Assembly (NCBI GenBank): GCA_026707585.1
Contig: JAPOWQ010000005.1
Span: 1 to 40,232 of the forward strand
Direction: 5' to 3'
Source of the DNA: Chloroflexota bacterium
GTDB taxonomy: Bacteria > Chloroflexota > UBA11872
DNA length: 40,232 bases
The notes beneath the pieces are model-generated. The model was not told the origin of the DNA. It saw only the letters and a list, made by a program, of their open reading frames with translations, and made no database searches. Below, piece by piece: positions 1 through 7,531 of this stretch. Position numbers and translations under genes: made by a program. How positions within the stretch are numbered: the stretch's first letter is position 1; each line of letters starts with the position of its first letter.

Positions 1-2
1 CC

Positions 3-1316
3 GCCGCCCGCTTCTTCCAGTCCGTCTCCACCACCGGCCGCGTCGCCGGCATCTATGACTTCGAGAACCGGAAGATCTTCTTCAAAGACATCCACGCCTC
101 TTTCAAGTTCTGCGCCCTCATCGTCGGCGGCCCGCAGCGCACGTTCCCCGAGACTCGCTGCTCGTTCTTCCTGCATGACACGGACACCATCAAGGATCCC
201 AACCGCGCTTTCACCCTCACGCCCGACGACTTCGCCCGCGTCAACCCCAACACCGGCACCGCCCCCGTCTTCCGCACCCGCCGCGACGCCGATATCACTC
301 GCCGCATCTACCAGGACCACCCCGTCCTCGTCGACCGCTCCGGAGACGAGGAGCACCGCGTCTGGCCCGTCCGCTACGTCCGCATGCTGGACATGACCAA
401 CGACTCCCACCTCTTCCGCACCGCCGCCCAACTCGAAGACGAAGGCTTCTACCCGGTCCAGGGCAACCGCTGGAAGCGCGGCAATGATCTCTGTGTGCCG
501 CTCTACGAGGGCAAGATGGTCCAGGCCTTCGACCACCGCGCCGCCAGCGTGGTCGTCAATCCCGAAAACCTGAACCGACCCGCCCGTCCACGCCAGACCA
601 CGCTTGAAGAGCACTCAGATTCCAATTGGTCGCCGGACCCGCAATTCTGGGTGAGCGAAGATTCCTATGAGTGGCCGTGGCCGCTTGAATGGGTGCTCGG
701 ATTCAAGGAAATTACCGCGCCTACCAACAGACGGACGGTAATCGCCTCTCTGTTCCCAAAATCCGCGTTCGGGAATAAGACGCCGATCTTTCTGCCCGCC
801 AACGGGGATACGGAGGACTCAGCAGACGCCTACAAGGATTGTGCCCTCCTGCTAGCCGCCAATCTCAATAGCTACGCTCTGGACTTCGTGGCTCGTCAGA
901 AAGTGCATGGACAAACGCTGAACCTCTACCTCCTTGAGCAGTTCCCCCTAATCGCGCCCGACGCCTACCACCGCCGCTTCGGCGACCTCACCGCCGCCGA
1001 TCTAGTCCGAGATTATGTCCTCCGCCTCACCTACACCTCCCACGACATGGTTCCCTTCGCCCGCGACCTCGGCCACCACGGCCCACCCTTCCCCTGGGAC
1101 CCCGCACAACGCCGCCACCTCAGCGCCCGCCTCGATGCCCTCTACTTCCACCTCTACGGCCTCACCCGCGACGACGTCCGCTACATCCTCGATACCTTTC
1201 CCATCGTCAGGCGCCAAGACGAAGCTGAGTACGGCCACTATCGCACCAAGGCACTAATCCTCGCCTACATGAACGCCCTCACCGCCGGGGACACCGTAGC
1301 CCGAGTGGCGATCTAG
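3..1316 (+). CDS. C-terminal part of an Eco57I/type IIG-like restriction-modification methylase (5' truncated by window edge)
   Basis: The frame is open from the left edge to a TAG stop and encodes 437 residues. It lacks the SAM-binding and NPPY motifs, which would lie upstream. What remains resembles the specificity and C-terminal region of large Eco57I-type adenine methylase proteins (type IIG, or the methylase of DISARM/BREX-like systems). Recognisable pieces are FRTRRDADITRRIY, then RMLDMTNDSHLFRT, then YEGKMVQAFDHRAA, a core with FPKSAFGNKTP, and the family-typical end LDALYFHLYGLTRDDV. Such proteins methylate adenine at a target site and in some systems also cut DNA. The exact subtype cannot be fixed from this part. 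Codon use matches a real GC-rich gene and no lesions are seen. It is the only strong defence-gene call at the left end. Confidence 0.8.
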   Translation, partial: AARFFQSVSTTGRVAGIYDFENRKIFFKDIHASFKFCALIVGGPQRTFPETRCSFFLHDTDTIKDPNRAFTLTPDDFARVNPNTGTAPVFRTRRDADITRRIYQDHPVLVDRSGDEEHRVWPVRYVRMLDMTNDSHLFRTAAQLEDEGFYPVQGNRWKRGNDLCVPLYEGKMVQAFDHRAASVVVNPENLNRPARPRQTTLEEHSDSNWSPDPQFWVSEDSYEWPWPLEWVLGFKEITAPTNRRTVIASLFPKSAFGNKTPIFLPANGDTEDSADAYKDCALLLAANLNSYALDFVARQKVHGQTLNLYLLEQFPLIAPDAYHRRFGDLTAADLVRDYVLRLTYTSHDMVPFARDLGHHGPPFPWDPAQRRHLSARLDALYFHLYGLTRDDVRYILDTFPIVRRQDEAEYGHYRTKALILAYMNALTAGDTVARVAI

Positions 1317-1476
1317 ATCCGATGCACGTATTCGAATGTTGCCTCTGCCTCGAGACTATCGACTCAACTGTCCTGTTCCGTTTGTGGACGGCGACGTGTT
1401 TTCGCCGCGACGAGGGGCGCTGGCCGAGCATTGAGTCCGGTACGCACCTGGCGTTGATCGACATCGGTAAACGACC

Positions 1477-1801
1477 GTGGTGAACAGGGAGAGACGATCC
1501 GCGTACCTCCTAATCTCGGTCGTACTGATCACAATTGGGATCGTCGTGGCGATCCCTCCTAGTGTGTGGGCCATCAAGCAACTTGGGTGGTTTCAGTCGA
1601 ATGACGTCGTTATGCCCACGCCAGAGCCTACGCCGCCCGCGCGAATTGTCACCTATACCTTGCGGCCGGGCGACACGCTGTCGGGAGTCGCTCGCCGGTT
1701 CAACGTGACGGTGGAACGATCTGATGGACTCAAACAGCATTGTTGATCCCGACGCCCTCTTTGTCGGCCAGATACTGCAGATTCCAAATCGGCGGCGATA
1801 G
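1477..1801 (+). pseudogene. Membrane-anchored LysM protein, frameshifted inside the LysM domain
   Basis: A GTG start opens a frame encoding a basic N-terminus and one membrane segment (about residues 9-31, LLISVVLITIGIVVAIPP). A proline-rich linker (PTPEPTPPA) and the start of a LysM repeat follow (YTLRPGDTLSGVARRFNVTV). Just after that, near 1710-1716, the match moves to the next frame, which supplies the rest of the repeat (NDLMDSNSIVDPDALFVGQI, ending LQIP) and stops at 1799-1801. Joined, the two pieces make one complete LysM of about 44 residues, a peptidoglycan-binding module. The intact protein would be a small peptidoglycan-binding protein facing outward. A single-base indel, real or an assembly error, is the simplest explanation. 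Confidence 0.75.
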
Positions 1802-2002
1802 TCGGCCTCGATTTCAGGCTGGTCCCCCCAAAGCTCTTGGTCTTGCCGGCAGAGGATCTGTCGAAGGAGGGAGACCAACTGCCGTTCGAGCATGTGGTCG
1901 GGGAAAGGGCTGCCACGAGCGAGATATCGCACTGCAAAAGTGTCAGAGGACGGAATCAAATACATGGCTAGATATTTCTCAGTAACAGGGGCCGTGTGGG
2001 CC

Positions 2003-3366
2003 TTACCGGTTCGTCAGGCTGATGTCGCTCAGTTTCAGGAGTCGTTCGTCAATCGTCACCACGTAGTTTTAACCCGAGGCGTCGGTGCCGAATGAACTGA
2101 TCGGATTCCGAACATTAGCGATTTCCATACGTCGCTGCCCGCCGCGTTCGTCCGAGATGAGAGCCCACACTCGCATGTTGCAGGCGTCGCCGAAGACATA
2201 TGTGCCCGCGAGGTGGGGGATCGCTGGCCACCGATACACCACCCCGCCAATGACGTCGCATGCCCCGTCCGCATTCGGGTAGGTACACACGGGCCGGATG
2301 AGGCTCGTCTTCGCGTCGCAGTCGTACGCCACGATGTCCGGCCCATAGTGGGTGGTCATGGACTCGTCAAGCGCACGGGAGGTGTCGCCTTCGAACGCCG
2401 GCCGGCCGAGATTCGCCCCGGTCGTGACGATCGACACCTCATCCTTGCGGTCGTGCCCGACGTTGCCAACCGACAGCCGACCGGTGACCCGATCTAGGGC
2501 CATGTGCCACGGATTACGGAGCCCCTACGCCCAGATCTCAGGTCTCGCACCGGGGCGCCCGAAATACGGGTTGTGGTCGGGGACGGCATAGGGACGCTAC
2601 GTCGACGCCCGCGAACGTCTATGCGGAGGATCTTGCCGTGCAGGCTCGTCAGGTTCTGCGGTCAGGTGAAACAATGGTCGTCGCCAATGCTGAGATACAG
2701 CAAGCCGTCCGGGCCAAAGCGAACGGCCCTGCCATAGTGACTGCTGCTCTCACACCCATAGGTCGGATGCGGTCGCATCGGTATTTCAAGGAGCACAAAC
2801 TTGACATCGGGGACCGCCTGCTCGCCGACGACAGGAACCCGCATCAGTCGAGTCATTTCACATCCGTCGTCGTGCTCAAGACGCATCGTGAAGTGCAGGT
2901 AGAGAAAGGGATGGGCGTGAACATTGGGATCGACGGCGGCGCTGAGGAGGCCACTCGAGAAGCCGCTTGCGTCAACGGGGTGCTGGAGGTCAAGAACGAC
3001 GTGCGCGCCTGCGCCCTAGACGTAAACCGGAATCACGCCGTGGCGGTCGGCCACGGCCAAGCCACCGATCGGCCACGGAAAGGCCTCCGTTGGCTGCGAG
3101 ACTACGAGGCCGGGCGAGGCAAAGACGACCTCCAGGCGTTTGACGAGCGAGACTGGACCGTCCGGTTGAACAAACGCCGTCGCAGCGGACGCAGGATTCG
3201 CCCGATCTGGAAACACTCAAGGCCACACACCCGTCGGCACGTACCGTGGTGTCCGGTCGGGCGGCGGGGCTGATGCCGGGGTAACCGCGCAGGCCGCCAG
3301 CAGCATGTGGACGACCAGGGTCAGGACGATTGTCGGGGCACTAGGACCAGACTTCGCCGATGTCAT
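2003..3366 (-). pseudogene. PQQ-dependent soluble sugar (glucose/sorbosone) dehydrogenase, multiply inactivated
   Basis: Starting from ATG at 3366, the frame gives a lipoprotein-like signal (about residues 10-27, ending LLAAC). It continues with family blocks: GFSSGLLSAAVDPNVHAHPF, AVRFGPDGLLYLSIGDD and NLTSLHGKILRIDV. After a frameshift near 2600-2630 come PYAVPDHNPYFG, GLRNPWHMALDRVTGRL, GGVVYRWPAIPHLAGTYVFG and the end NYVVTIDERLLKL. These are the six-bladed propeller repeats of periplasmic PQQ sugar dehydrogenases. Six in-frame stops interrupt it: TGA 3217-3219, TAG 3016-3018, TGA 2662-2664, TAG 2597-2599, TAG 2525-2527 and TAA 2069-2071. The mix of all three stop codons argues against recoding. 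The surrounding residues are still well kept, so inactivation looks recent. Confidence 0.85.
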
Positions 3367-3384
3367 GCCATCATCTCTCATTCA

Positions 3385-3682
3385 TCCTCCGCGCTTGGTA
3401 CCAACAACAGGCCCACCGCCAAGGATCGTGGGCATGCACCGTTCGACCCAGCCACCGGAACTCTTCAACGCCAAGCTGCCGCCGCTGCCCCACGGGCCCG
3501 ACGACCAGCGCCGACGGGTGGGCTTGGTCGGGCGGGTGTCGTTCCAGGGCCGTCGCATTCAGGTTCCCAAGGGCCTGCAGGGCAAACTGGTCGCGGTGCG
3601 CCCGACCGTCACGGTCGGCTGCTGGACCGTGCACTTCATGACCGACCAGCTGGCCACCATCGATCTCCGGAAGCCCGCCTAA
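3385..3682 (+). pseudogene. C-terminal remnant of an IS481-family transposase
   Basis: The last 80 or so residues of this frame match the C-terminal beta-rich tail of IS481/integrase-core transposases: GRVSFQGRRIQVPKGLQGKL, then VAVRPTVTVGCWTVHF, then ATIDLR and a TAA stop. The DDE catalytic core is absent. The plausible part starts around the Met at 3434. Upstream residues in the same frame are antisense to the dehydrogenase signal peptide and mean nothing. The element therefore survives only as a 3' scar next to the 5' end of the dehydrogenase pseudogene, whose promoter region it may have disrupted. The call rests on pattern memory of the family tail plus the terminal repeat just downstream. 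Confidence 0.55.
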
Positions 3683-3685
3683 ATG

Positions 3686-3725
3686 TGTAAACCATGTCTC
3701 CGAACGTCTGTAAGCCATGTGTCCG
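3686..3725 (+). repeat. Direct 17-bp repeat typical of an IS481 3' end
   Basis: Two near-identical 17-mers, TGTAAACCATGTCTCCG (3686-3702) and TGTAAGCCATGTGTCCG (3709-3725), lie 6 bp apart immediately after the transposase stop. They differ at two positions. Many IS481 elements end with this kind of TGT-AACCATGT motif, so the right end of the insertion is probably here. The matching left end is not seen. Confidence 0.5.
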
Positions 3726-3870
3726 GTCTGGACACTATCTGGGGGGCGCCTCGCTATCCCGAATCTTCAGCTTCCGCGCCGAGGTCTAGCAACTGAGCCG
3801 TGGGAGCTGCGGTGCATCGCTGCCGCGACGGGCAGGCCACTGCTGTGTCGTCAGTGTTCGACACAGGGAA

Positions 3871-3980
3871 GCGAATCGACCTGCCGATGGGCCGATAGCT
3901 CAACAGCCAAGAGCAGCGGACTTAGGATCCGTGGGCCGTGGATTCAAGAACCACCCGGTCCCACCGGCAGGTCGATTCGC
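3871..3980. repeat. 16-bp perfect inverted repeat enclosing a tRNA-like fold
   Basis: GCGAATCGACCTGCCG at 3871-3886 is exactly complementary to 3965-3980. Pairing continues inward after one mismatch (3887/3964) and with one bulged T (3959), giving about 23 paired bases. The arms therefore extend directly into what would be the acceptor stem of the enclosed tRNA-like sequence. Nothing codes here. It may be a small palindromic insertion, a MITE-like remnant or a structured RNA. Confidence 0.7.
3889..3962 (+). tRNA. tRNA-like cloverleaf, anticodon position UAG, probably degenerate
   Basis: The 74 bases fold as a class I cloverleaf. There is a 7-bp acceptor stem (GGGCCGA/CCGGTCC, with one G-U and one A-C), T8-A9, and a 4-bp D stem GCTC/GAGC. 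The anticodon stem is GCGGA/TCCGT with loop CTTAGGA, the variable loop has 5 nt, and the T arm is GTGGA-TTCAAGA-ACCAC. Faults are the A-A mismatch closing the T loop (normally G53-C61), loss of the GG pair in the D loop, and no CCA. Anticodon UAG would mean leucine, yet bacterial leucine tRNAs have a long variable arm and this one does not. It is better called tRNA-like than a working tRNA-Leu. It sits inside the inverted repeat at 3871-3980. Confidence 0.45.
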
Positions 3981-3985
3981 AGCGG

Positions 3986-4114
3986 TTAGCGGGGCTTCGG
4001 GCGAGGCGGAACTGGCCGCAAGAGCGCCTTCACCAACTGTTCCTGCGTCGCCGTGTTCGGCCGCACCACCACGGGTAGACGGGAGGGTCGCTTCGGTGCT
4101 GGACCCTTGGCCAT
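3986..4114 (-). CDS. Small basic proline-rich protein, 42 aa, function unknown
   Basis: The ATG at 4114 is preceded by a good Shine-Dalgarno sequence (GGGAGAA, 5 nt upstream), which favours it over the longer reading from 4183. The product begins MAKGPAPKRPSRLP and ends RPVPPRPKPR. It is strongly basic, with proline-rich ends around a short helical middle (TATQEQLVKALL). No domain is recognised. The composition would suit a nucleic-acid-binding or surface-binding peptide, but that is a guess. It lies just beside the inverted repeat/tRNA-like structure. Confidence 0.5.
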   Translation of the reverse strand: MAKGPAPKRPSRLPVVVRPNTATQEQLVKALLRPVPPRPKPR

Positions 4115-4225
4115 CGGCTTCTCCCTGCGGTGCACGTAACTCCGGTTTAGGCGCCCCGCGGGTGACCCTGGCACATGCGACACACAGGGTCGGTGACTAC
4201 CAACATGAATCTCATCCGCAGCCAG

Positions 4226-4609
4226 CTACTCCACATGCTTCTGGATGATCGCCCCGAGACCCTGGGCACTCAGCGACGTCTCCAGCTCCTCGGCCTCGGC
4301 CGACAAGTCACGGCAGGCCGACCGCGCTGACTCAGTCTCCCAAAGCTCAGCAATGAGCTCGTCGAAATCTACCTGCTCCCAAAAGAAGCCCCTGCTGATC
4401 TCGTCCAATTCGTGATCCCGGCTGCGCTGCAAGGACTCAAGTTTTCCGGACATGCGGTGACGCAAGATTGCGTAACGGCGATCAGCTGCCGCGCGCTGCG
4501 TCAGGTTCTCGCTGTATCGACGGACCGGCACCTCCGTATCCTGCACGGCCCTATCGTCTGGGTGGGGGTGGTGGCGGCGGGGATGGAGGTCGAGGTGTCG
4601 GGCCGCCAC
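4226..4609 (-). CDS. Helical, charged protein downstream of a SLATT-like gene; start uncertain
   Basis: From about residue 30 this reads as a genuine helical protein rich in Arg, Glu and Leu (RRYSENLTQRAAADRRYAIL, then DFDELIAELWETESARSACR and AEAEELETSLSAQGLGAIIQ). The first 25 residues are His/Pro-rich and unconvincing. In the next frame, an ATG that overlaps the end of the upstream gene opens MPLRKRSVVRKGG followed by a poly-proline run that stops at the GC-rich tract near 4550. The real protein may therefore start there, with a frameshift in the CCCCCACCC-type tract. It probably forms an operon with the SLATT-like gene, and a cytoplasmic coiled-coil role is possible. Confidence 0.55.
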   Translation of the reverse strand: MAARHLDLHPRRHHPHPDDRAVQDTEVPVRRYSENLTQRAAADRRYAILRHRMSGKLESLQRSRDHELDEISRGFFWEQVDFDELIAELWETESARSACRDLSAEAEELETSLSAQGLGAIIQKHVE

Positions 4610-4629
4610 CCTTGCGTACCACCGACCGC

Positions 4630-5148
4630 TTACGCAGCGGCATATTGCGCGTCGTATCCCCGGCCCACGGTTTGCACCGCCTCAATGTGGCAGCGTTCAT
4701 TCAGCTGATCGTCGATCGCAACCCCCACCTCCGGAGAGTTTGCCATGCGCTCGGTGAGGATCGACAGGGTCGTCTCATCATCGACGGGGCTGTCCCACGC
4801 CCGCTGCCAATCGCGTCCCAGCATCGCAAAGTAAGCGTACGCACTCTCAGCCTTGGCCACCGTTCGGGCGTCATTGAGTCGGATCAGCATCAGCACGCCG
4901 GCCCCGGCGCCAAACGAAAACACGAGGCCCAGCCAGTAGACCCACCCCTGGGACGAGAGATGGCCCGCGGTGTTGAGAGCCCCGGCCGCAATCGTGGCGA
5001 CGCCGACGCCACTGACCATCAGGGAATGGCGCCGACGGTACCTGTCGCTGGTCAGCCGGTAGTATTGAGCGCTGCGCTCAGCGTCGATATGGTTGAGCCA
5101 GATCTGTTCGGTGAATCGCTGGTTTCTGCTCATCGAGCGTCGCCGCAT
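4630..5148 (-). CDS. SLATT-like two-helix membrane protein (putative defence effector)
   Basis: The 172-residue product has an N-terminal helical part (FTEQIWLNHIDAERSAQYYR). Two closely spaced membrane helices follow (about residues 43-60, LMVSGVGVATIAAGAL, and 69-90, WVYWLGLVFSFGAGAGVLML), then a long charged C-terminal helix region. This layout, with the pattern of an amphipathic helix then two TM segments then a helical tail, fits SLATT domains (SMODS/SLOG-associating 2TM effectors). These are thought to form membrane pores in nucleotide-triggered defence. No CD-NTase, SLOG or reverse transcriptase partner is visible nearby, so any trigger would have to be the adjacent unknown gene. Start is ATG 5148 or the in-frame ATG five codons later; no strong RBS decides it. 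Confidence 0.6.
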   Translation of the reverse strand: MRRRSMSRNQRFTEQIWLNHIDAERSAQYYRLTSDRYRRRHSLMVSGVGVATIAAGALNTAGHLSSQGWVYWLGLVFSFGAGAGVLMLIRLNDARTVAKAESAYAYFAMLGRDWQRAWDSPVDDETTLSILTERMANSPEVGVAIDDQLNERCHIEAVQTVGRGYDAQYAAA

Positions 5149-5437
5149 GCTGTCGTGCCTAGCCCTGGACGCGGCATCGCGTAGGCCCTCCTACCAACCT
5201 CACAAAAAAGGATACAAAGACTGCCACACCGGCGTCAACGTGTCAAGCGATCCTAGGCCCGGGGGTGAACTGATCCTGCTGGCGGTCGAGTTCTGAGCGC
5301 CAGCAGCAAGCCAAGTAGTCAGATAAGCACATGCCGTTATCAAGGTCAGTGGCTCCGAACGTGAAGGGAGGAACGCCACCGTCAACGGCCGCAGCTTCAG
5401 GTAGTCTGGCCCACCATTCTGCCTGCCCGGAGGAGCC

Positions 5438-5728
5438 ATGACCATTGATGCCACGCGTCCTCGTGTCTTCGGAATCCTGCTGGAAGAGCCGTACCCTGAG
5501 GTCATTGACGCCATCACCTCGCGATACAAGGCCTACAAAGCGTCGCCGACGTTTTACCTGGTCGCAAGCGCGGATCTTGCGCAAACCATCGCGACGACCA
5601 TTGGCATTCGTCCACCCGAAGGGGCCGATCTGCACGCGGCCAAGACAGGCGTCGTCTTTCGACTCAACGGCGTGTATTCGGGGTACTTCGACCGCTCAAT
5701 CTGGGAGTGGCTGGGGAACTACGAATGA
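5438..5728 (+). CDS. Conserved-looking 96-aa protein of unknown function
   Basis: The start ATG follows a strong Shine-Dalgarno (GGAGGA, 4 nt away). The product begins MTIDATRPRVFGILLEEPYP and ends with an aromatic-rich tail (GVYSGYFDRSIWEWLGNYE). It looks like a compact alpha/beta soluble domain without membrane segments, Cys clusters or known catalytic motifs. The stop overlaps the start of the next gene (ATGA), so the two are translationally coupled and probably act together. I do not recognise the family. Its position beside a SLATT-like gene raises the possibility of a cytoplasmic partner in a membrane-acting system, which is inference only. Confidence 0.75.
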   Translation: MTIDATRPRVFGILLEEPYPEVIDAITSRYKAYKASPTFYLVASADLAQTIATTIGIRPPEGADLHAAKTGVVFRLNGVYSGYFDRSIWEWLGNYE

Positions 5729-5994
5729 CCGTCCCCAACCAAGAGCTGAGCCCTGATCGCCCCTCACGCGACCCAACATTCGAGCGCTTTCTCGGACGCG
5801 CCGAGTCGCTTGCAGACCGTGAGTTCGTGCAACAACAGATCGCGCCCGTCAGCACGAACGTGCAGGAACTCGACAAGCGAGTCATTCGACTAGAGACCGT
5901 GGTCGGCTTCGCCAAGTGGATCGGCGCCACGCTGTTCGCAGCCCTGGCGGGAGGCGCGTTCTTTGCCTTCTTTCGGTGGCAGTGGCCGCAGTAG
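5725..5994 (+). CDS. Small coiled-coil protein with one C-terminal membrane anchor
   Basis: The start ATG overlaps the preceding stop by one base step (ATGA at 5725-5728). The 89-residue product has a charged N-terminal part, a heptad-like segment (STNVQELDKRVIRLETVV, about residues 44-62) and a single hydrophobic helix near the C-terminus (IGATLFAALAGGAFFAFF). It ends WQWPQ. This is the layout of bdr-like or haemolysin-XhlA-like small anchors: a coiled coil in the cytoplasm held at the membrane by a tail helix. It is probably the membrane partner of the 96-residue protein. No catalytic residues are seen. Confidence 0.75.
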   Translation: MTVPNQELSPDRPSRDPTFERFLGRAESLADREFVQQQIAPVSTNVQELDKRVIRLETVVGFAKWIGATLFAALAGGAFFAFFRWQWPQ

Positions 5995-5998
5995 CGAC

Positions 5999-6667
5999 TC
6001 AGCGCCGCGGATACGCCGGCCCGCCAGCCATGAGGATCGCGTACGTCAGCCGCCGCCCAACCATCCGCGCGGCGACTTCGGCCACCAATTCCGCCGCGTC
6101 CATCTCACGCAGGCTATGCCGCGTAGCCATTCTATCGACGTACCGTTGCAAGTGCTTCGGACTGAAATGGCGGTACGTGCCGCGATACGCCCGCTTCAGC
6201 ATCGCCCAAAACGACTCAGTCCCGTTCCTGTGGGCCTGGCCGGCGACGTACTCCCCGACGCTTTTGCGGACTGTCTCGTGGTTCGGCAGGTGGTCGTAGA
6301 TAGGGCTTTCGTCGGTGTACACCATTGCGTCCAGCTTCGTGTGCTCGTAGATGAACGCGGCTAGGACGCTGCGGTTGACGTGGCTGACTGCGCGAGCCCG
6401 GACCTCGCGGATGCGGTAGACAATGAGCCAAGCCGACTTCTGCGTGATCGCCAGGTCGCGGTGCAGCTTCAAGCTGGTCGTGCACAGGTAGATGGCGAAC
6501 GCCCACTTACGGAGGCTGATCTTTGAGCGTTCCATCACAGATCCGGTGCGGAAGGAGAAGTTCTTGCGGCAGGAGCGACAGCGCCAGGGCATGGGCTTGC
6601 TGCTGGCGACGGGAGCGACCTCCAGGCTGTCACAGCGGGCGCACCGGACGCCGTCGGGCCAGCGCCA
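5999..6667 (-). pseudogene. IS1595 (ISXO2-like) transposase with internal deletion
   Basis: The N-terminal zinc-ribbon region is present (WPDGVRCARC then PWRCRSCRKNFSFRTGSVME), as is the helical part (ISLRKWAFAIYLCTTSLKLH then AITQKSAWLIVYRIREV). The protein then jumps straight to VSHVNRSVLAAF and the second catalytic region (YTDESPIYDHLP), followed by GTESFWAMLKRAYRGTYRHF near the C-terminus. The segment that should carry the first catalytic Asp (VDETYIGGK in the family), roughly 50-70 residues, is missing in frame. The frame also meets TGA at 6668-6670, just before the WPDG motif, where family members have more N-terminal sequence. Without its first catalytic Asp the enzyme cannot transpose itself. 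Confidence 0.8.
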
Positions 6668-6798
6668 TCAGGCTGATCCCGCAGCGATGGACGCGCCCGG
6701 GTCCAGTCATCCGTCGGCACTCTCGGTTTCCAGCCCTCTCTCCGTCGTCCAATCCATCGGCGATGATGTCAAGTTAGATATATAGTTCCCATTCCGGT

Positions 6799-6826
6799 GA
6801 TATCCCCACGAGCGCGGGGGTAGACG
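6799..6826 (+). repeat. Single type I-E-like CRISPR repeat sequence
   Basis: The 28 bases centred on TCCCCACGAGCGCGGGGGTA strongly resemble class I-E repeats (two G/C arms around a short loop, ending GTAGAC). The next 30-60 bp hold no second copy on either side, and no cas gene is in the window. It is either a lone degenerate repeat left by array loss or a chance hairpin next to the IS1595 remnant. Confidence 0.35.
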
Positions 6827-6881
6827 TTCCCTACAGATCCAGCACGAACCTCAGCGTGAAGGTTCTTGATTTTATCCAGCA

Positions 6882-6932
6882 TGGTAGGTCAAGCGAGACT
6901 CGAACTACGCACCCATGCGCTTAGAAGAACCG
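6882..6932 (-). other. tRNA 3'-half-like fragment (resembles tRNA-Arg UCU)
   Basis: Read on the minus strand, the segment runs from an anticodon-loop-like CTTCTAA through GCGCATGGGTGC to a T-loop (TTCGAGT) and ends ACCTACCA, with an encoded CCA. This order and spacing match the 3' half of an arginine tRNA with anticodon TCT. The 5' half is not present and the T stem pairs poorly. Such 3' halves are commonly left as attachment sites of integrated elements. No matching copy is found elsewhere in the window, so the att interpretation is open. Confidence 0.4.
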
Positions 6933-7036
6933 CGGTGACACGCACCCCGCGCGAGCCATCCCGAACCTGTTACGGCGCTGAGGCCGGTTTACAGGCCGTT
7001 GCCCCCTTCCAGGAACAATGGCAGGAAAATTCTACC

Positions 7037-7531
7037 CTAATTCGAGGGAAATTCCTCCTGCGCCAACGCTAAGAACTCGCGGGTCGCGGCTTCCACCGCC
7101 GGGCGCCGGTAGGCCGCCCAGAGGTGCTGGCGGCTGCGCAGGCCCAGCCGGGACGCCATCGCGCCTGTGGTCTGCCCCTCGCAGAACAACTGCAAGGCGA
7201 GGGCCTGCCGCGGGGGTCAAGATCGCCGAGGCCTGCTCGATCGCCTGCCGGAGGAGTCCCCGCGTCGCATGCACGTCCGCGAAGGCGATGCGGCGAAAGC
7301 TCCGGTGCGCGAGCCGTTGGACACTCGGCAGGACGACCAATTGGGAGCAAGCAGGCGATAACCTTCCGCGCGATGGCGAAGGGCGTAATCAACCCAGCGC
7401 TCGTAGGCGGCGAACGACCACCAGGCGTGGCGTGCGATGCCTCGGTCGGTGCCCTCAAATGGGCGCCGCAGCGGCCTGAGGCATCTACACCTTCTGACTA
7501 CACGAGCACCATGGTCTGAGGGTGCCCTCAC
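7037..7531 (-). pseudogene. Helix-turn-helix protein broken by two frameshifts; paralogue of the gene at 30.5-31.1 kb
   Basis: Three frames join into one protein: HAWWSFAAYERWVDYALRHR, then (next frame, from about 7340) VVLPSVQRLAHRSFRRI and GLLRQAIEQASAILTPAAG, then (third frame, from about 7205) ALALQLFCEGQTTGAMASRL and HLWAAYRRPAVEAATREF, with a TAG stop at 7037-7039. The final part is a helix-turn-helix-like segment. The layout, with a pattern of W...AL..R..LP.VQ.LA..., then a QAI helix, then HTH, then YR, parallels the intact protein at 30541-31128, so I take them as one family. Two indels in 500 bp indicate decay. The gene sits next to a tRNA-like fragment, as its paralogue does. Confidence 0.6.

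Noticed and set aside
2003-3366. Stop-codon recoding (suppression) in the dehydrogenase gene
   Set aside because: TAG, TGA and TAA all occur together with a frameshift, and neighbouring intact genes use all stops normally.
6799-6826. A full CRISPR array
   Set aside because: Only one repeat-like unit is present and no second copy occurs at spacer distance on either side.
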